Source: Bacillus sp. FJAT-22090
GTDB lineage: Bacteria > Bacillota > Bacilli > Bacillales_A > Planococcaceae
NCBI RefSeq assembly: GCF_001278755.1
Contig: NZ_CP012601.1
Span: 3,534,154 to 3,598,153, forward strand
Direction: 5' to 3'
Length of the DNA: 64,000 nt
The translations under genes and the position numbers were made by a program. The notes under the pieces are model-generated. The model saw only the letters and a list, made by a program, of their open reading frames with translations, ran no database searches and was not told the DNA's origin. Numbering within the stretch: position 1 is the stretch's first letter; every line of letters starts with the position of its first letter. Shown here one piece after another: positions 7,289 to 15,597 of the stretch.

Positions 7289-8329
7289 ATGGATGAAATA
7301 CGTTTGAACGTTGCCTTATTAAGAAGAAAAGTACCTAACCTAACAACCGCTGCTAAATCGATGGGAATTCGGCCAGCAACTGTCTCGAATTTATGCACAG
7401 GAAAAATTGATTTAGGGAAGGCTGAGGTACGAACGCTAGTAGGTCTTGCATCATTAGCTAACTGTACGGTAGATGAGCTTATAATAAGAGGGGAGAAGTT
7501 GAATATGATTGAAACGAAAATTAAAACATTGGATTTCTTTGCGCCGCTCGTAAAAGAAGGTATGACGGGTTTAATAGCTAGACCAGGTATGGGGCAGGTT
7601 GTCATTTTAGCTGAATTAATGCATCGATTTAAAAAGAGCAATTATACAACTGTATTCTTATTGCCGACAACGGAATACAGTGTATTAGAAGGGACCATAG
7701 AGTTAGCTGACTATAAAACAAAATCGATTGAGGAGACATTCAAAAGTCTTTCTTCAATTTCGGGGGATATCATTTTTATAACGGATAAAAGCTATATTGT
7801 TTCCGGAGAACTTTTAGATTTGCAAGAAAAGCTAGTGGCTGAAAATATTAATAATATTACAACCATATTATTAGACCTTTCTGGGGAAGTAGTGGATGAG
7901 GAAATGCCTTATGGTCCTTTAGAAACGGTATGGCAACTAGATGTTGATCTCGCTACAAGACATTTGTATCCAGCGGTGCATCCGTTATATTCTACATCCT
8001 CAATAATTGAAGGAGTAGATTTAGATCAACGTCATTTTAACTTAAGGCAACGTGCTCAAAAGTTATTAAGAAGATATCGAGAACTGCGTTCGATCGTAAC
8101 AGTTCATGGCAAAGATAAGATCCGAGACACTGATCTAGAAACATACGAACGAGGCACACGTTTAGAAGCCTATTTTACTCAACCGTTTTTTGTCGCTGAA
8201 GAAGTTACGGGCCAAGAGGGTAAAGAGGTAACTATGGAACAGACGCTAAAAGATGTTGAGTATATTTTAGAGGGTAAAGCTGACGATCTTTCGATTAAAG
8301 AGCTAATGTTTAAAGGAAGTTTAGTATAA
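7289..8329 (+). CDS. XRE-like HTH domain fused to degenerate F1-ATPase beta-like domain
   Basis: 346 residues. Residues 1-65 form a Cro/XRE-type helix-turn-helix (A-A-K-S-M-G-I-R-P-A-T-V-S-N-L core). From about residue 73 the protein follows the F1-ATPase beta subunit: E-T-K-I-K-T-L-D-F-F-A-P matches the canonical ETGIKVIDLLAP, and L-Y-P-A-V-H-P-L-Y-S-T-S matches IYPAVDPLDSTS. The C-terminal part has R-Y-R-E-L, Q-P-F-F-V-A-E-E-V-T-G and I-L-E-G-K-A-D in beta-subunit order. The N-terminal beta barrel is missing. The P-loop is broken: A-R-P-G-M-G-Q-V replaces GGAGVGKT, so the catalytic Lys is Gln, and the G-E-R-T-R-E-G segment with the catalytic Glu is gone. It should not hydrolyse ATP conventionally; a ligand-sensing repressor is my inference. 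RBS is AGGAGGGG; a terminator follows. Confidence 0.85.
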   Translation: MDEIRLNVALLRRKVPNLTTAAKSMGIRPATVSNLCTGKIDLGKAEVRTLVGLASLANCTVDELIIRGEKLNMIETKIKTLDFFAPLVKEGMTGLIARPGMGQVVILAELMHRFKKSNYTTVFLLPTTEYSVLEGTIELADYKTKSIEETFKSLSSISGDIIFITDKSYIVSGELLDLQEKLVAENINNITTILLDLSGEVVDEEMPYGPLETVWQLDVDLATRHLYPAVHPLYSTSSIIEGVDLDQRHFNLRQRAQKLLRRYRELRSIVTVHGKDKIRDTDLETYERGTRLEAYFTQPFFVAEEVTGQEGKEVTMEQTLKDVEYILEGKADDLSIKELMFKGSLV

Positions 8330-8330
8330 C

Positions 8331-8367
8331 AAAAAAGTGAGTGGAATTAACTTCCACTCACTTTTTT
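8331..8367 (+). terminator. rho-independent terminator
   Basis: AAAAAGTGAGTGGAA pairs with TTCCACTCACTTTTT across a five-base loop, then a T-run. Confidence 0.9.
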
Positions 8368-8382
8368 TAATGGAAAATAGTG

Positions 8383-8445
8383 TTTAGTTGGAATCTTAGA
8401 GTATTTAGTTGGAAAAATGATTACTTTAGTTGGAATATCTAATGA
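8383..8445. repeat. three direct repeats at exact 21-bp period
   Basis: The 11-mer TTTAGTTGGAA occurs at 8383, 8404 and 8425, exactly 21 bp apart, with variable 10-bp spacers. Two helical turns per unit place all copies on one face of the DNA. The array lies about 90 bp upstream of the DUF2243/CtaG cluster and just after the previous terminator, which fits an operator or activator array. Confidence 0.7.
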
Positions 8446-8534
8446 AAGTAAATCTTTCAAGTGCATCTTTGAGTCGTTTAGGAATTACGAACGAAGGAAA
8501 AACTAATCAAAAATAATAAGGAGGACTAGACCAA

Positions 8535-9014
8535 ATGAATACAATGACTAAAAATACTAAGAAGCACGAAAATCGTTTATTATATGCGCAACGCAATATG
8601 TGGACAGGCATCCTGTTTGGCTTTGGTTTTGTTGCGTTTATTGATGAGGCTGTTTTTCATCAGCTTCTTCATTGGCATCATTTTTATGATAAGTCGACGA
8701 CGGATATTGGTTTAGTGTCCGATGGTTTATTTCATGCCTTTAGCTTTTTTGCAACAATAGGATCTTCCTTCTTGCTAGCTGATCTTCACCGTCGTCATGC
8801 CTTCTGGTTAAAGCGATGGATAGGTGGAATATTTTTAGGAGCAGGTGCATTTCAACTTTATGATGGGATAATTCAGCATAAATGGATGGGACTACATCAA
8901 ATTCGTTATGGTGTAAATATTCTTCCTTATGATTTAGTATGGAATATTTCTGCAGCAATTATGATTATTATTGGTATATTCCTTCTTTATAGTACTCGAC
9001 AAAGAGCACAATGA
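8535..9014 (+). CDS. DUF2243 membrane protein
   Basis: 159 residues with four transmembrane helices and several conserved His: F-I-D-E-A-V-F-H-Q-L-L-H-W-H-H-F-Y-D near residues 35-52, G-L-F-H-A near 66, and Y-D-G-I-I-Q-H-K-W near 114. This is the DUF2243 signature. Members usually lie next to CtaG-like genes, and the His clusters suggest heme or copper handling in oxidase biogenesis, though the family has no proven function. AAGGAGGA precedes ATG 8535. It is followed after 16 bp by the ctaG homologue. Confidence 0.85.
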   Translation: MNTMTKNTKKHENRLLYAQRNMWTGILFGFGFVAFIDEAVFHQLLHWHHFYDKSTTDIGLVSDGLFHAFSFFATIGSSFLLADLHRRHAFWLKRWIGGIFLGAGAFQLYDGIIQHKWMGLHQIRYGVNILPYDLVWNISAAIMIIIGIFLLYSTRQRAQ

Positions 9015-9030
9015 AAGGAGTAGAACACAT

Positions 9031-10017
9031 ATGCATACTAATCACCAAGCCTCTACTAGCGATATAGACATTTTTCAAGTGGTCCTGGCTACTCCTTTTC
9101 TTCTTGCATTCATTCTTTATATAACAGCAGTAATAATATCTAATCGCAGAAAAAAACAATGGCCGGTGTATCGTATGGTTTTTTTGATACTGGGTATATT
9201 ATCAGCAACGATTACAGTCATCGGATCATTGGCTCAACAATCACATACAAATTTTTCTGCACATATGATTGGGCATCTTTTACTTGGTATGCTTGCCCCG
9301 CTTTTTATAGCAATAGCTGCACCGATGACCCTTATATTGCGAACACTTCCTGTACCCGTTGCAAGGAAAGTTTCTCATGTATTACGTAGTTGGCCACTGC
9401 AAATCCTTCATCATCCTATCACCGCGTCTGTATTGAATGTCGGAGGTCTATGGTTACTTTATACAACTGAGTTGTTCCTTATGATGCACCAAAACATGCT
9501 TCTATATGTGTTCATTCACTTCCATGTTTTTCTTGCTGGTTATTTATTTACTATTTCAATCATTTATATTGATCCGTCCCCAAATAGAAAAAGTTTTGTT
9601 TATCGATCCGTAATTTTATTATTTGCGTTGTCTGGTCATGCAATCCTTTCTAAGCACATCTATGCCCATCCTCCAGTTGGCGTTACGAGATTACAGTCCG
9701 AACTTGGAGGGATGATTATGTACTATGGTGGTGATGCTATAGAAGTAGGTTTGATTTGTGTTTTGTTTTTCCAGTGGTACAAACATTCCCGTTTGCGGGA
9801 ACAATCTAACTTACAATCGTATAAAAAGGGAGGGTTTCACATAAAGCATAATCCAGAGAATTATACGGTCGTTGGTACAAACATAGAAGAGGTAAAAAGA
9901 TTAAATGCGAATTCAGGGATGAGTTATAAAGAACTGAATGAATGGTTTGCTAAAAAAGTCAAAGGCGAAAATCAAGATAGAACAGGTCAACCAACAAAGA
10001 GTGAAGGAAAGGTGTGA
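9031..10017 (+). CDS. ctaG: CtaG-type cytochrome c oxidase assembly factor
   Basis: 328 residues with about seven transmembrane helices. It carries the caa3_CtaG hallmarks: H-M-I-G-H-L-L-L-G-M-L-A-P-L in helix 3, the F-I-H-F-H-V-F-L-A-G-Y-L-F segment, the S-G-H-A-I-L-S-K region, and a final helix with Y-Y-G-G-D-A-I-E. The family is needed for caa3 oxidase maturation, probably copper delivery to subunit I/II. ATG 9031 follows AAAGGAG; longer in-frame starts inside the preceding gene are unlikely. The hydrophilic C-terminal 65 residues are K/E/N-rich. Forms an operon with DUF2243 upstream and DUF2512 downstream. Confidence 0.88.
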   Translation: MHTNHQASTSDIDIFQVVLATPFLLAFILYITAVIISNRRKKQWPVYRMVFLILGILSATITVIGSLAQQSHTNFSAHMIGHLLLGMLAPLFIAIAAPMTLILRTLPVPVARKVSHVLRSWPLQILHHPITASVLNVGGLWLLYTTELFLMMHQNMLLYVFIHFHVFLAGYLFTISIIYIDPSPNRKSFVYRSVILLFALSGHAILSKHIYAHPPVGVTRLQSELGGMIMYYGGDAIEVGLICVLFFQWYKHSRLREQSNLQSYKKGGFHIKHNPENYTVVGTNIEEVKRLNANSGMSYKELNEWFAKKVKGENQDRTGQPTKSEGKV

Positions 10018-10021
10018 AGTG

Positions 10022-10510
10022 ATGCATATAAGATCATTTGTAATTAAATTAATTATGACTACTGCCGTTCTTTGGGTTGTTTTAGGCTTATTTTTTGGTG
10101 TTGATTTATCCGAAATATTAATAACTAGTGTAGTTTTAACTGTTGTTGGTTTTATTGGGGATGAGTTTATTTTGCCGAGGATTGGCAATGTCCTTGCGGC
10201 AATCGGTGATTTTGTTCTTGCCTTTGCGGTGATATGGTTGCTGGGTTATAACCTATATGATGAACCAATTGCATTAGGGACGGCAGCATTTATATCTGCT
10301 TTAATTCTAGGAGTTGGTGAAATGTATTTCCATCGTTATATGCAAATGAATATTTTTGAACCAGAAAAATCCAATCCAGATGAAAAAACTGGATATTATC
10401 AAAGAACTAATTTACAAACAGAATTTGCAGAAGAAGCAGATTTAGATAAAATGTCTGGAGACGTTAGTGATAACAAGAAGGACGAATCAAAGCCACATAA
10501 TATGTATTAA
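10022..10510 (+). CDS. DUF2512 (YndM-like) membrane protein
   Basis: 162 residues: four close transmembrane helices in the first 105 residues, including the D-E-F-I-L-P-R-I-G-N motif typical of YndM-like proteins, then a hydrophilic acidic tail. ATG 10022 lies four bases after the ctaG stop and uses AGGAAAGG within that gene, so the genes are translationally coupled. In Bacillus relatives of this family are spore-associated in expression; no enzymatic function is known. Ends in a soluble D/E/K-rich segment of about 45 residues. Confidence 0.78.
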   Translation: MHIRSFVIKLIMTTAVLWVVLGLFFGVDLSEILITSVVLTVVGFIGDEFILPRIGNVLAAIGDFVLAFAVIWLLGYNLYDEPIALGTAAFISALILGVGEMYFHRYMQMNIFEPEKSNPDEKTGYYQRTNLQTEFAEEADLDKMSGDVSDNKKDESKPHNMY

Positions 10511-10568
10511 AAAAGTATAATTTCCTCCATTCAGACCAATCTAAGATGGTCAAGGAGGTGAGCATTTC

Positions 10569-10736
10569 ATGGGAAACAATAATCGTAATAACACGGTTCG
10601 TAATAACAACCAAAACAACCAAGCTGAGTTCGCTGACGACTTCAACTTTCAAAATTTAAATAATACGAATAACAATGAGCGAAATAATAATAAAAACAAA
10701 AACAATCGTAACAAACAAAACAATAAACAAAAATAA
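10569..10736 (+). CDS. 55-residue Asn-rich small protein, SASP-gamma-like
   Basis: This short gene has an excellent CAAGGAGGTG ribosome-binding site 7 bp before the ATG and a strong terminator just after the stop. About 45 percent of residues are Asn. In the middle is A-E-F-A-D-D-F, resembling the E-F-A-x-E cleavage motif of gamma-type small acid-soluble spore proteins, and the tail alternates N, K, R and Q. It may be a spore-core amino-acid reserve protein; this is inference from composition and motif. No transmembrane segment and no Cys. Confidence 0.6.
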   Translation: MGNNNRNNTVRNNNQNNQAEFADDFNFQNLNNTNNNERNNNKNKNNRNKQNNKQK

Positions 10737-10752
10737 TACTCGATAAATGAAT

Positions 10753-10797
10753 ACAGTTCTTCCTAAAGGGATATTAGGAAGAACTGTGTTTTTGTTT
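10753..10797 (+). terminator. rho-independent terminator
   Basis: A 14-bp perfect stem ACAGTTCTTCCTAA/TTAGGAAGAACTGT with a seven-base loop, followed by GTTTTTGTTT. Confidence 0.9.
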
Positions 10798-10854
10798 AGC
10801 GTTTCACGGATTGAGGTATAATCTATCAAAGGAATAGATCAGGGGGTCGTTTAG

Positions 10855-12306
10855 ATGGTGGAGAAAATAAAAATACATAATCTTACTATCTCCAAGGCAT
10901 ATATGACGTTCCTGTTTCCTTTTTCTTTTCGTGAGAAAGAACGAATCGAGTTAATGGAGAACTTAAGAAAGCACGATTTCAAATTTTTTAAATTAGAAAA
11001 TAATGAGTTGCAGGATCTTTATTATGGAAAAGGTATTAAAGTTAGTCATAAAGAATTAGATCAGTTTTTTTTACCGTATATTGAAGATAAACTATTTCCT
11101 TTTTCTACTAAAGACAGAGGTTTTTTACGTTATTCCAAACAAATAAGGGACTCCTATGTTTACGAAGTAAATGGAAACAACTTAGATTTTACATTAAATA
11201 GCATCGATATTATATTGTGCCCATTTGGAATAGGATTAATAACCATTCGCACAGAGATGGATAAAAAACAAGAAAGTCTAACGAACGTTTTGGATTTTAT
11301 GAATCATTTTCGTGTATTAGAGGCAAAGATTGAAGAGGAAAAAGGCGGTAAAATAATTCATCAATGCGGAAAGTTTGATTCAACTAGTGAGCTTATTCTA
11401 GATTATTTATGCCATAATTTAAAGCCATTTATCATACGAAACAAGAAATTAGAAGGGTACTACGGAAGCTTACCTTACTTTGAGGATGAACGAATGCTTG
11501 CGTCTGCCTTTTTTATAGCAGGCGAGAACCAGACAATAACGAATGACCAATTATTTAGAATGGGACAGTTGGATGGAAAAGATTTAAAAGGGCAGGAGTT
11601 TATCTCGGCGAATAATCCAAAATATATTGAACGCTATATAGAGAAACGATTGTATGATCGATGGGCTCCAAATACATATATTATTACTTCTGAACACACA
11701 CAGACTACTGTTTCAGTGGAAAAAAATCATGAGTTAGAGAATGAAATTTCACACTTTATGGGTATTCATTATTATAATTTATGGCTTCATTACTACTATA
11801 AAATAATGCTGTTAAAACTCTCTTTCGAACATAGCGAAGTAAGTTGGTCAAAGGATCAGGAATATGTAGAGGAATTAATAGAAATGATTTCAAAGTTCGA
11901 TTCTCACTACTATTTTAAAAATGTTTCTGTTCGAATGGAAGGTAAAGAGCTTACAAAAATATTGAAGGAGACATTCAATATAAACACTTTGTTTGAAGAA
12001 GTGAAAAATACGGTAGATGACCTTAATCAGGCACAGGAAAAACAACGAGATAAGAGACAAAACATGTTGTTATTTATGTTAACGGTTTTTACAGTGATTT
12101 CAGGAATTTATGGTATGAACTTAATTATAGAAGACTGGAAAGGGAAAACGGATTGGTCAAAAGTATCGGGGTACTCCTTTTTTGAATGGATATCACTGCT
12201 AACAGCATTAATAGGGATTTCATTATCTGTTCTTTTACTTGCTTCGGAAGGAATAAAAGGTATTCGTAATATATATAGGAAAAGAAAAAGAGATTCCTTT
12301 AAATAA
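10855..12306 (+). CDS. divergent CorA-like membrane protein
   Basis: 483 residues. A long soluble N-terminal region (1-395) ends in charged helices, then comes a transmembrane helix ending in Y-G-M-N (GMN at residues 420-422) and a second helix at about 445-465, then a basic tail K-R-K-R. The GMN at the end of the first helix is the hallmark of CorA-type divalent-cation channels, and the preceding long helix with K-R-D-K-R fits. The N-terminal part is much longer than typical CorA (about 315 residues) and has no similarity I recognise. Magnesium or other cation transport is therefore a proposal. RBS GGGGG and ATG 10855. Confidence 0.6.
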   Translation: MVEKIKIHNLTISKAYMTFLFPFSFREKERIELMENLRKHDFKFFKLENNELQDLYYGKGIKVSHKELDQFFLPYIEDKLFPFSTKDRGFLRYSKQIRDSYVYEVNGNNLDFTLNSIDIILCPFGIGLITIRTEMDKKQESLTNVLDFMNHFRVLEAKIEEEKGGKIIHQCGKFDSTSELILDYLCHNLKPFIIRNKKLEGYYGSLPYFEDERMLASAFFIAGENQTITNDQLFRMGQLDGKDLKGQEFISANNPKYIERYIEKRLYDRWAPNTYIITSEHTQTTVSVEKNHELENEISHFMGIHYYNLWLHYYYKIMLLKLSFEHSEVSWSKDQEYVEELIEMISKFDSHYYFKNVSVRMEGKELTKILKETFNINTLFEEVKNTVDDLNQAQEKQRDKRQNMLLFMLTVFTVISGIYGMNLIIEDWKGKTDWSKVSGYSFFEWISLLTALIGISLSVLLLASEGIKGIRNIYRKRKRDSFK

Positions 12307-12337
12307 CTTTCTATCGATACGATAGAAAGTTTATTTT
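12305..12337 (+). terminator. rho-independent terminator
   Basis: AACTTTCTATCG pairs with CGATAGAAAGTT across a three-base loop, followed by TTATTTT; the stem begins within the stop codon of the CorA-like gene. Confidence 0.8.
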
Positions 12338-12418
12338 ATGTTTCACTTTCCGATCATTATCCATTATATTAAAGTACGAAAAGAAAATAAGGGAAGTTAT
12401 GAGACGAGGTAAGTTATA

Positions 12419-13321
12419 ATGAGTCAAGGAACTACATCGAAATCCATCGTATTACCATTGATTATTTCTATAGTTGCAATTTCCTTTGCTGCGATTTTTG
12501 TGAAATGGTCGAATGCACCAGCAACTATTTTAAGTATGTATCGCATGATTTTAGCATGCTTTTTATTATTACCAATTGTATTGATTAAAAGAAAAGAGTT
12601 TCAAAAAATAACTAGAAGAGAATGGGTTTTGTTATTCATTTCTGGCTTATTTTTAGCACTTCACTTTGCACTTTGGTTTGGTTCGTTAAAGTTAACTACT
12701 GTAGCAAGTTCTACAATTATTCTTGCTCTCCAACCAATTATTGCTTTGATTGGTGGTGCGATTTTCTTTAAAGAACAAACAACTAAATCTGCCTTAATGA
12801 CGATGGCAATAGCAGTTGTAGGAGCAGTTATGGTAGGGTGGGGTGATTTTGGTTTAAGTAAAAATGCGATTATTGGAGATATCCTTTCATTCTTAAGTGT
12901 CATTGCTGTGGTGGGATATCTATTAATAGGACAAAGTGTCGTCAAAAAAGTATCCCATTGGATATATAGTTTTTCTGTTTTCGCTTTTGCAGCAGTTGCG
13001 TTGATTGTGTACAATATTGCAACAAGCGTTCAGATAAGTGGTTACGATGCAAAAGAATGGGGTATTTTTGTGCTACTTGCAATAGTGCCGACCATATCAC
13101 ATGTGATTAACAACTGGCTAATGAATTTTGTTAGTGCAACTACTATATCTATGAGTATTTTGGGAGAGCCGGTAGGGGCGACTATTTTAGCGGCAATTAT
13201 TTTAAACGAACGACTCGTAGCCATGCAAATTATGGGAGGCCTACTTGTGTTGCTGGGAGTATTTTTCTTTTTGCTGCAGCAAATAAAACGAAATGAAAAG
13301 GTAAAAAAACTAGACAACTAG
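12419..13321 (+). CDS. EamA/DMT-superfamily permease
   Basis: 300 residues with ten transmembrane helices in two EamA repeats (1-150 and 155-290). Typical segments are F-V-K-W-S-N-A-P-A near 25 and the second-repeat S-I-L-G-E-P-V-G-A-T-I-L-A. Drug/metabolite transporters of this kind export amino acids or metabolites; the substrate is unknown. The start ATG 12419 has a GAGGTAAG upstream. It is convergent with the iron-binding protein gene and shares a bidirectional terminator with it. Confidence 0.85.
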   Translation: MSQGTTSKSIVLPLIISIVAISFAAIFVKWSNAPATILSMYRMILACFLLLPIVLIKRKEFQKITRREWVLLFISGLFLALHFALWFGSLKLTTVASSTIILALQPIIALIGGAIFFKEQTTKSALMTMAIAVVGAVMVGWGDFGLSKNAIIGDILSFLSVIAVVGYLLIGQSVVKKVSHWIYSFSVFAFAAVALIVYNIATSVQISGYDAKEWGIFVLLAIVPTISHVINNWLMNFVSATTISMSILGEPVGATILAAIILNERLVAMQIMGGLLVLLGVFFFLLQQIKRNEKVKKLDN

Positions 13322-13355
13322 TAGACTAAATATAAATTGTTTAATCCTACTAAAA

Positions 13356-13405
13356 CAAAAAGACTACAAACAACTTATTTTTTGAGTTTGTCTGTAGTCT
13401 TTTTA
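13356..13405. terminator. bidirectional terminator
   Basis: AAAAAGACTACA and TGTAGTCTTTTT pair around a mostly A/T centre, with A- and T-runs on both sides, serving the convergent DMT permease and siderophore-binding genes. Confidence 0.8.
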
Positions 13406-13417
13406 TTTATCATTTAT

Positions 13418-14404
13418 TTATTTTTTATTAAAGATATCTTCAATTTCATCTAACATGATATTTGCCGCCAAAACACCACCGGCTGTATTCCAAATAGCAT
13501 CACTTACTTCATAAACATTCCCGCTTTTAACAGCGTTTAAATTTTTCCAAAGAGGATCGTTCGTCCATTCAGCAGCGGTATCTAGGGCTGCTTGGTCACC
13601 TTGTGGTGCATATGTGAAGTAGAATAACACATCTCCATCCATTTTCGGTATAACTTCTTTCCCTACTTCTATAGCTAAATTGCCAAGCTTGTTATCAGCT
13701 GTAAAAAGTTCCGCTTGCTGTGCAGCACGTTTAAATCCTAATTGATCAAAAATAACTCCAGAGAACGAGTCAGTATAATAAATTCTAGATTTACCTGCCA
13801 TAAAGCGTACAACAGAAATTTCTTGGTTCACTTTATCCCCTAGACTTTGTTTTACTTCTGCTAAATGAGCGTCAAATTGACTTAATACTTCGTTTCCTTT
13901 TTCTTCTAGGTTCAATGCCTTCGCGTATAATGTGAAGTTTTCTTTCCAATCTCCTCGTAATGTATCAGAGAATACAGTAGGAGCAATTGCGCTTAACTGC
14001 TCGTAAACAGCTTCTTGACGTAGTTTGTTCCCAATAATTAAATCTGGTTTTAAGGCTGCTATCTTTTCTAAATTTACCTCTTGCTCTACGCCTACAACTT
14101 CTACGTTCTTCATATCCTCACTAATGTGGTCATACCAAGGATCTCCTAACCAAGATTGAACAGCACCTACAGGTGTTACTCCTAAAGCAAGTAAGGCTTC
14201 CGTACCTTCGTTAGTAAGAATTACAACCTTCTCAGGTGTTTTTTCAATTGTAGTAGTACCCATTGCATGTTCTACTGTATAGCTTGTGTCTTCTTGGTTC
14301 TCTTTACCTGTTGTAGTAGCGTCTTCTTTCGTTTGTCCGCACGCTGTTAATAACAATAAAGAAAATATAGAAATAATAGCGAAAAACTTTTTCATATTAT
14401 TCAC
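13418..14404 (-). CDS. iron-siderophore ABC transporter substrate-binding lipoprotein
   Basis: 328 residues. A lipoprotein signal peptide ends in L-L-T-A-C-G (Cys 22). The mature part is a type III periplasmic-binding fold with T-T-I-E-K-T-P-E-K-V-V-I-L and a long linking helix, as in FhuD/FeuA/YfiY-like proteins that capture ferric siderophores. The GTG at 14404 is eight bases from AGGAGG; ATG three codons later is the alternative. Divergent from the two permeases, ATPase and reductase that complete the importer, with two Fur-box-like sites between. The siderophore type cannot be read from sequence. Confidence 0.9.
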   Translation of the reverse strand: MNNMKKFFAIISIFSLLLLTACGQTKEDATTTGKENQEDTSYTVEHAMGTTTIEKTPEKVVILTNEGTEALLALGVTPVGAVQSWLGDPWYDHISEDMKNVEVVGVEQEVNLEKIAALKPDLIIGNKLRQEAVYEQLSAIAPTVFSDTLRGDWKENFTLYAKALNLEEKGNEVLSQFDAHLAEVKQSLGDKVNQEISVVRFMAGKSRIYYTDSFSGVIFDQLGFKRAAQQAELFTADNKLGNLAIEVGKEVIPKMDGDVLFYFTYAPQGDQAALDTAAEWTNDPLWKNLNAVKSGNVYEVSDAIWNTAGGVLAANIMLDEIEDIFNKK

Positions 14405-14433
14405 TTAGATTGCCTCCTAAATTTAAATGTTAA

Positions 14434-14448
14434 TGATAATCATTTTCA
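14434..14448. promoter_or_regulatory. Fur box for the binding-protein gene
   Basis: TGATAATCATTTTCA matches the 7-1-7 Fur consensus TGATAATNATTATCA with one mismatch and lies about 30 bp upstream of the substrate-binding protein start. Confidence 0.82.
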
Positions 14449-14496
14449 ATACAAGCTTTATAATAGTGCTCTATTTAACTTATGTCAATAAGAAAT

Positions 14497-14511
14497 TGAA
14501 AATGATTCTCA
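14497..14511. promoter_or_regulatory. Fur box for the permease operon
   Basis: TGAAAATGATTCTCA matches TGATAATNATTATCA with two mismatches and lies about 80 bp upstream of the first permease gene, on the promoter side of the rightward operon. Confidence 0.75.
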
Positions 14512-14592
14512 AACTCATTGACACTCCATTAAACTTACAATAGACTAGGGGGTAAATAGCGTTTATAAAAGTGTCTTAGGAAGGTTACTGTT

Positions 14593-15597
14593 ATGTTATT
14601 AAAATCAAATGGGCAAAGATTACTTGGTCTAATCATAGCCGTTTCTCTATTAGTCTTATTAATGTGTGCAAGTATCGTTTACGGATATACGGAAACTTCT
14701 TGGAAGATGATTCTAGATGCTTTTCAAAATAATAATGGTTCCAACGAACATATAGTGATTGAAACAGTGAGGTTACCTCGAGCACTTATTGCTGCTGCTG
14801 TTGGAAGTAGCTTAGCCATATCAGGGGTCTTAATGCAAACTCTTACGAAAAATCCACTTGCCTCGCCTGGGATTTTTGGTGTGAATGCTGGAGCTGGATT
14901 TGCAGTAGTTTTAGCAGTTACTTTATTTTCGGTAAGTAATCTTCAAGCATTTACTTGGATATCCTTTTTAGGAGCGGCTGTAGCAGCAATTGCTGTATAT
15001 ACTATTGGCGCAACAGGAAGAGAAGGGCTCACACCTATGAAACTAACTCTAGCTGGAGCCGCTATGTCAGCTATGTTTGCCTCTTTTACACAAGGATTTC
15101 TTGTTATAAATGAAGCTGCTTTTGAGCAGGTGCTATTTTGGTTAGCTGGATCAGTTGAAGGTAGAAAGATGGAAATCTTATTAAATGTTTTACCTTATTT
15201 ACTGTTAGGTTGGTTAGGTTCTATTATTATAGCTTCTAAAATGAATGTTCTATCTATGGGTGAAGATGTTGCCAAAGGCTTAGGTGTAAATACTGGGTTT
15301 TTAAAAATTATAGTGGCAATTATCGTCATTTTATTAGCAGGAGGATCCGTAGCTATCACCGGACCGATTGGCTTTATTGGAATTGTGGTTCCCCATCTTA
15401 CTAGATTTATCGTTGGTATTGATCATCGTTGGCTTATACCTTTTTCAGGTGTTCTAGGAGGAATTTTGTTACTTGTTGCAGATATATTAGCGAGATATAT
15501 CATTATGCCTCAAGAAATTCCAGTAGGTGTAATGACTGCTATCATAGGGACTCCATTCTTCATCTACATTGCAAGAAAGGGGTTTAATGCACGATGA
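14593..15597 (+). CDS. FecCD-family siderophore ABC permease
   Basis: 334 residues, about nine to ten transmembrane helices. Characteristic FecCD segments are R-L-P-R-A-L-I-A-A-A-V-G, M-Q-T-L-T-K-N-P-L-A-S-P-G-I-F-G and, near the C-terminus, the ATPase-contact region G-P-I-G-F-I-G-I-V-V-P-H. It forms a heterodimeric channel with the next gene product. It is the first gene of the four-gene rightward operon, and the second permease overlaps its last codons by four bases (ATGA). Confidence 0.93.
   Translation: MLLKSNGQRLLGLIIAVSLLVLLMCASIVYGYTETSWKMILDAFQNNNGSNEHIVIETVRLPRALIAAAVGSSLAISGVLMQTLTKNPLASPGIFGVNAGAGFAVVLAVTLFSVSNLQAFTWISFLGAAVAAIAVYTIGATGREGLTPMKLTLAGAAMSAMFASFTQGFLVINEAAFEQVLFWLAGSVEGRKMEILLNVLPYLLLGWLGSIIIASKMNVLSMGEDVAKGLGVNTGFLKIIVAIIVILLAGGSVAITGPIGFIGIVVPHLTRFIVGIDHRWLIPFSGVLGGILLLVADILARYIIMPQEIPVGVMTAIIGTPFFIYIARKGFNAR

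Noticed and set aside
9938-10021. Longer start for the DUF2512 protein
   Set aside because: It overlaps ctaG by 80 bases and has no ribosome-binding site; ATG 10022 has one.
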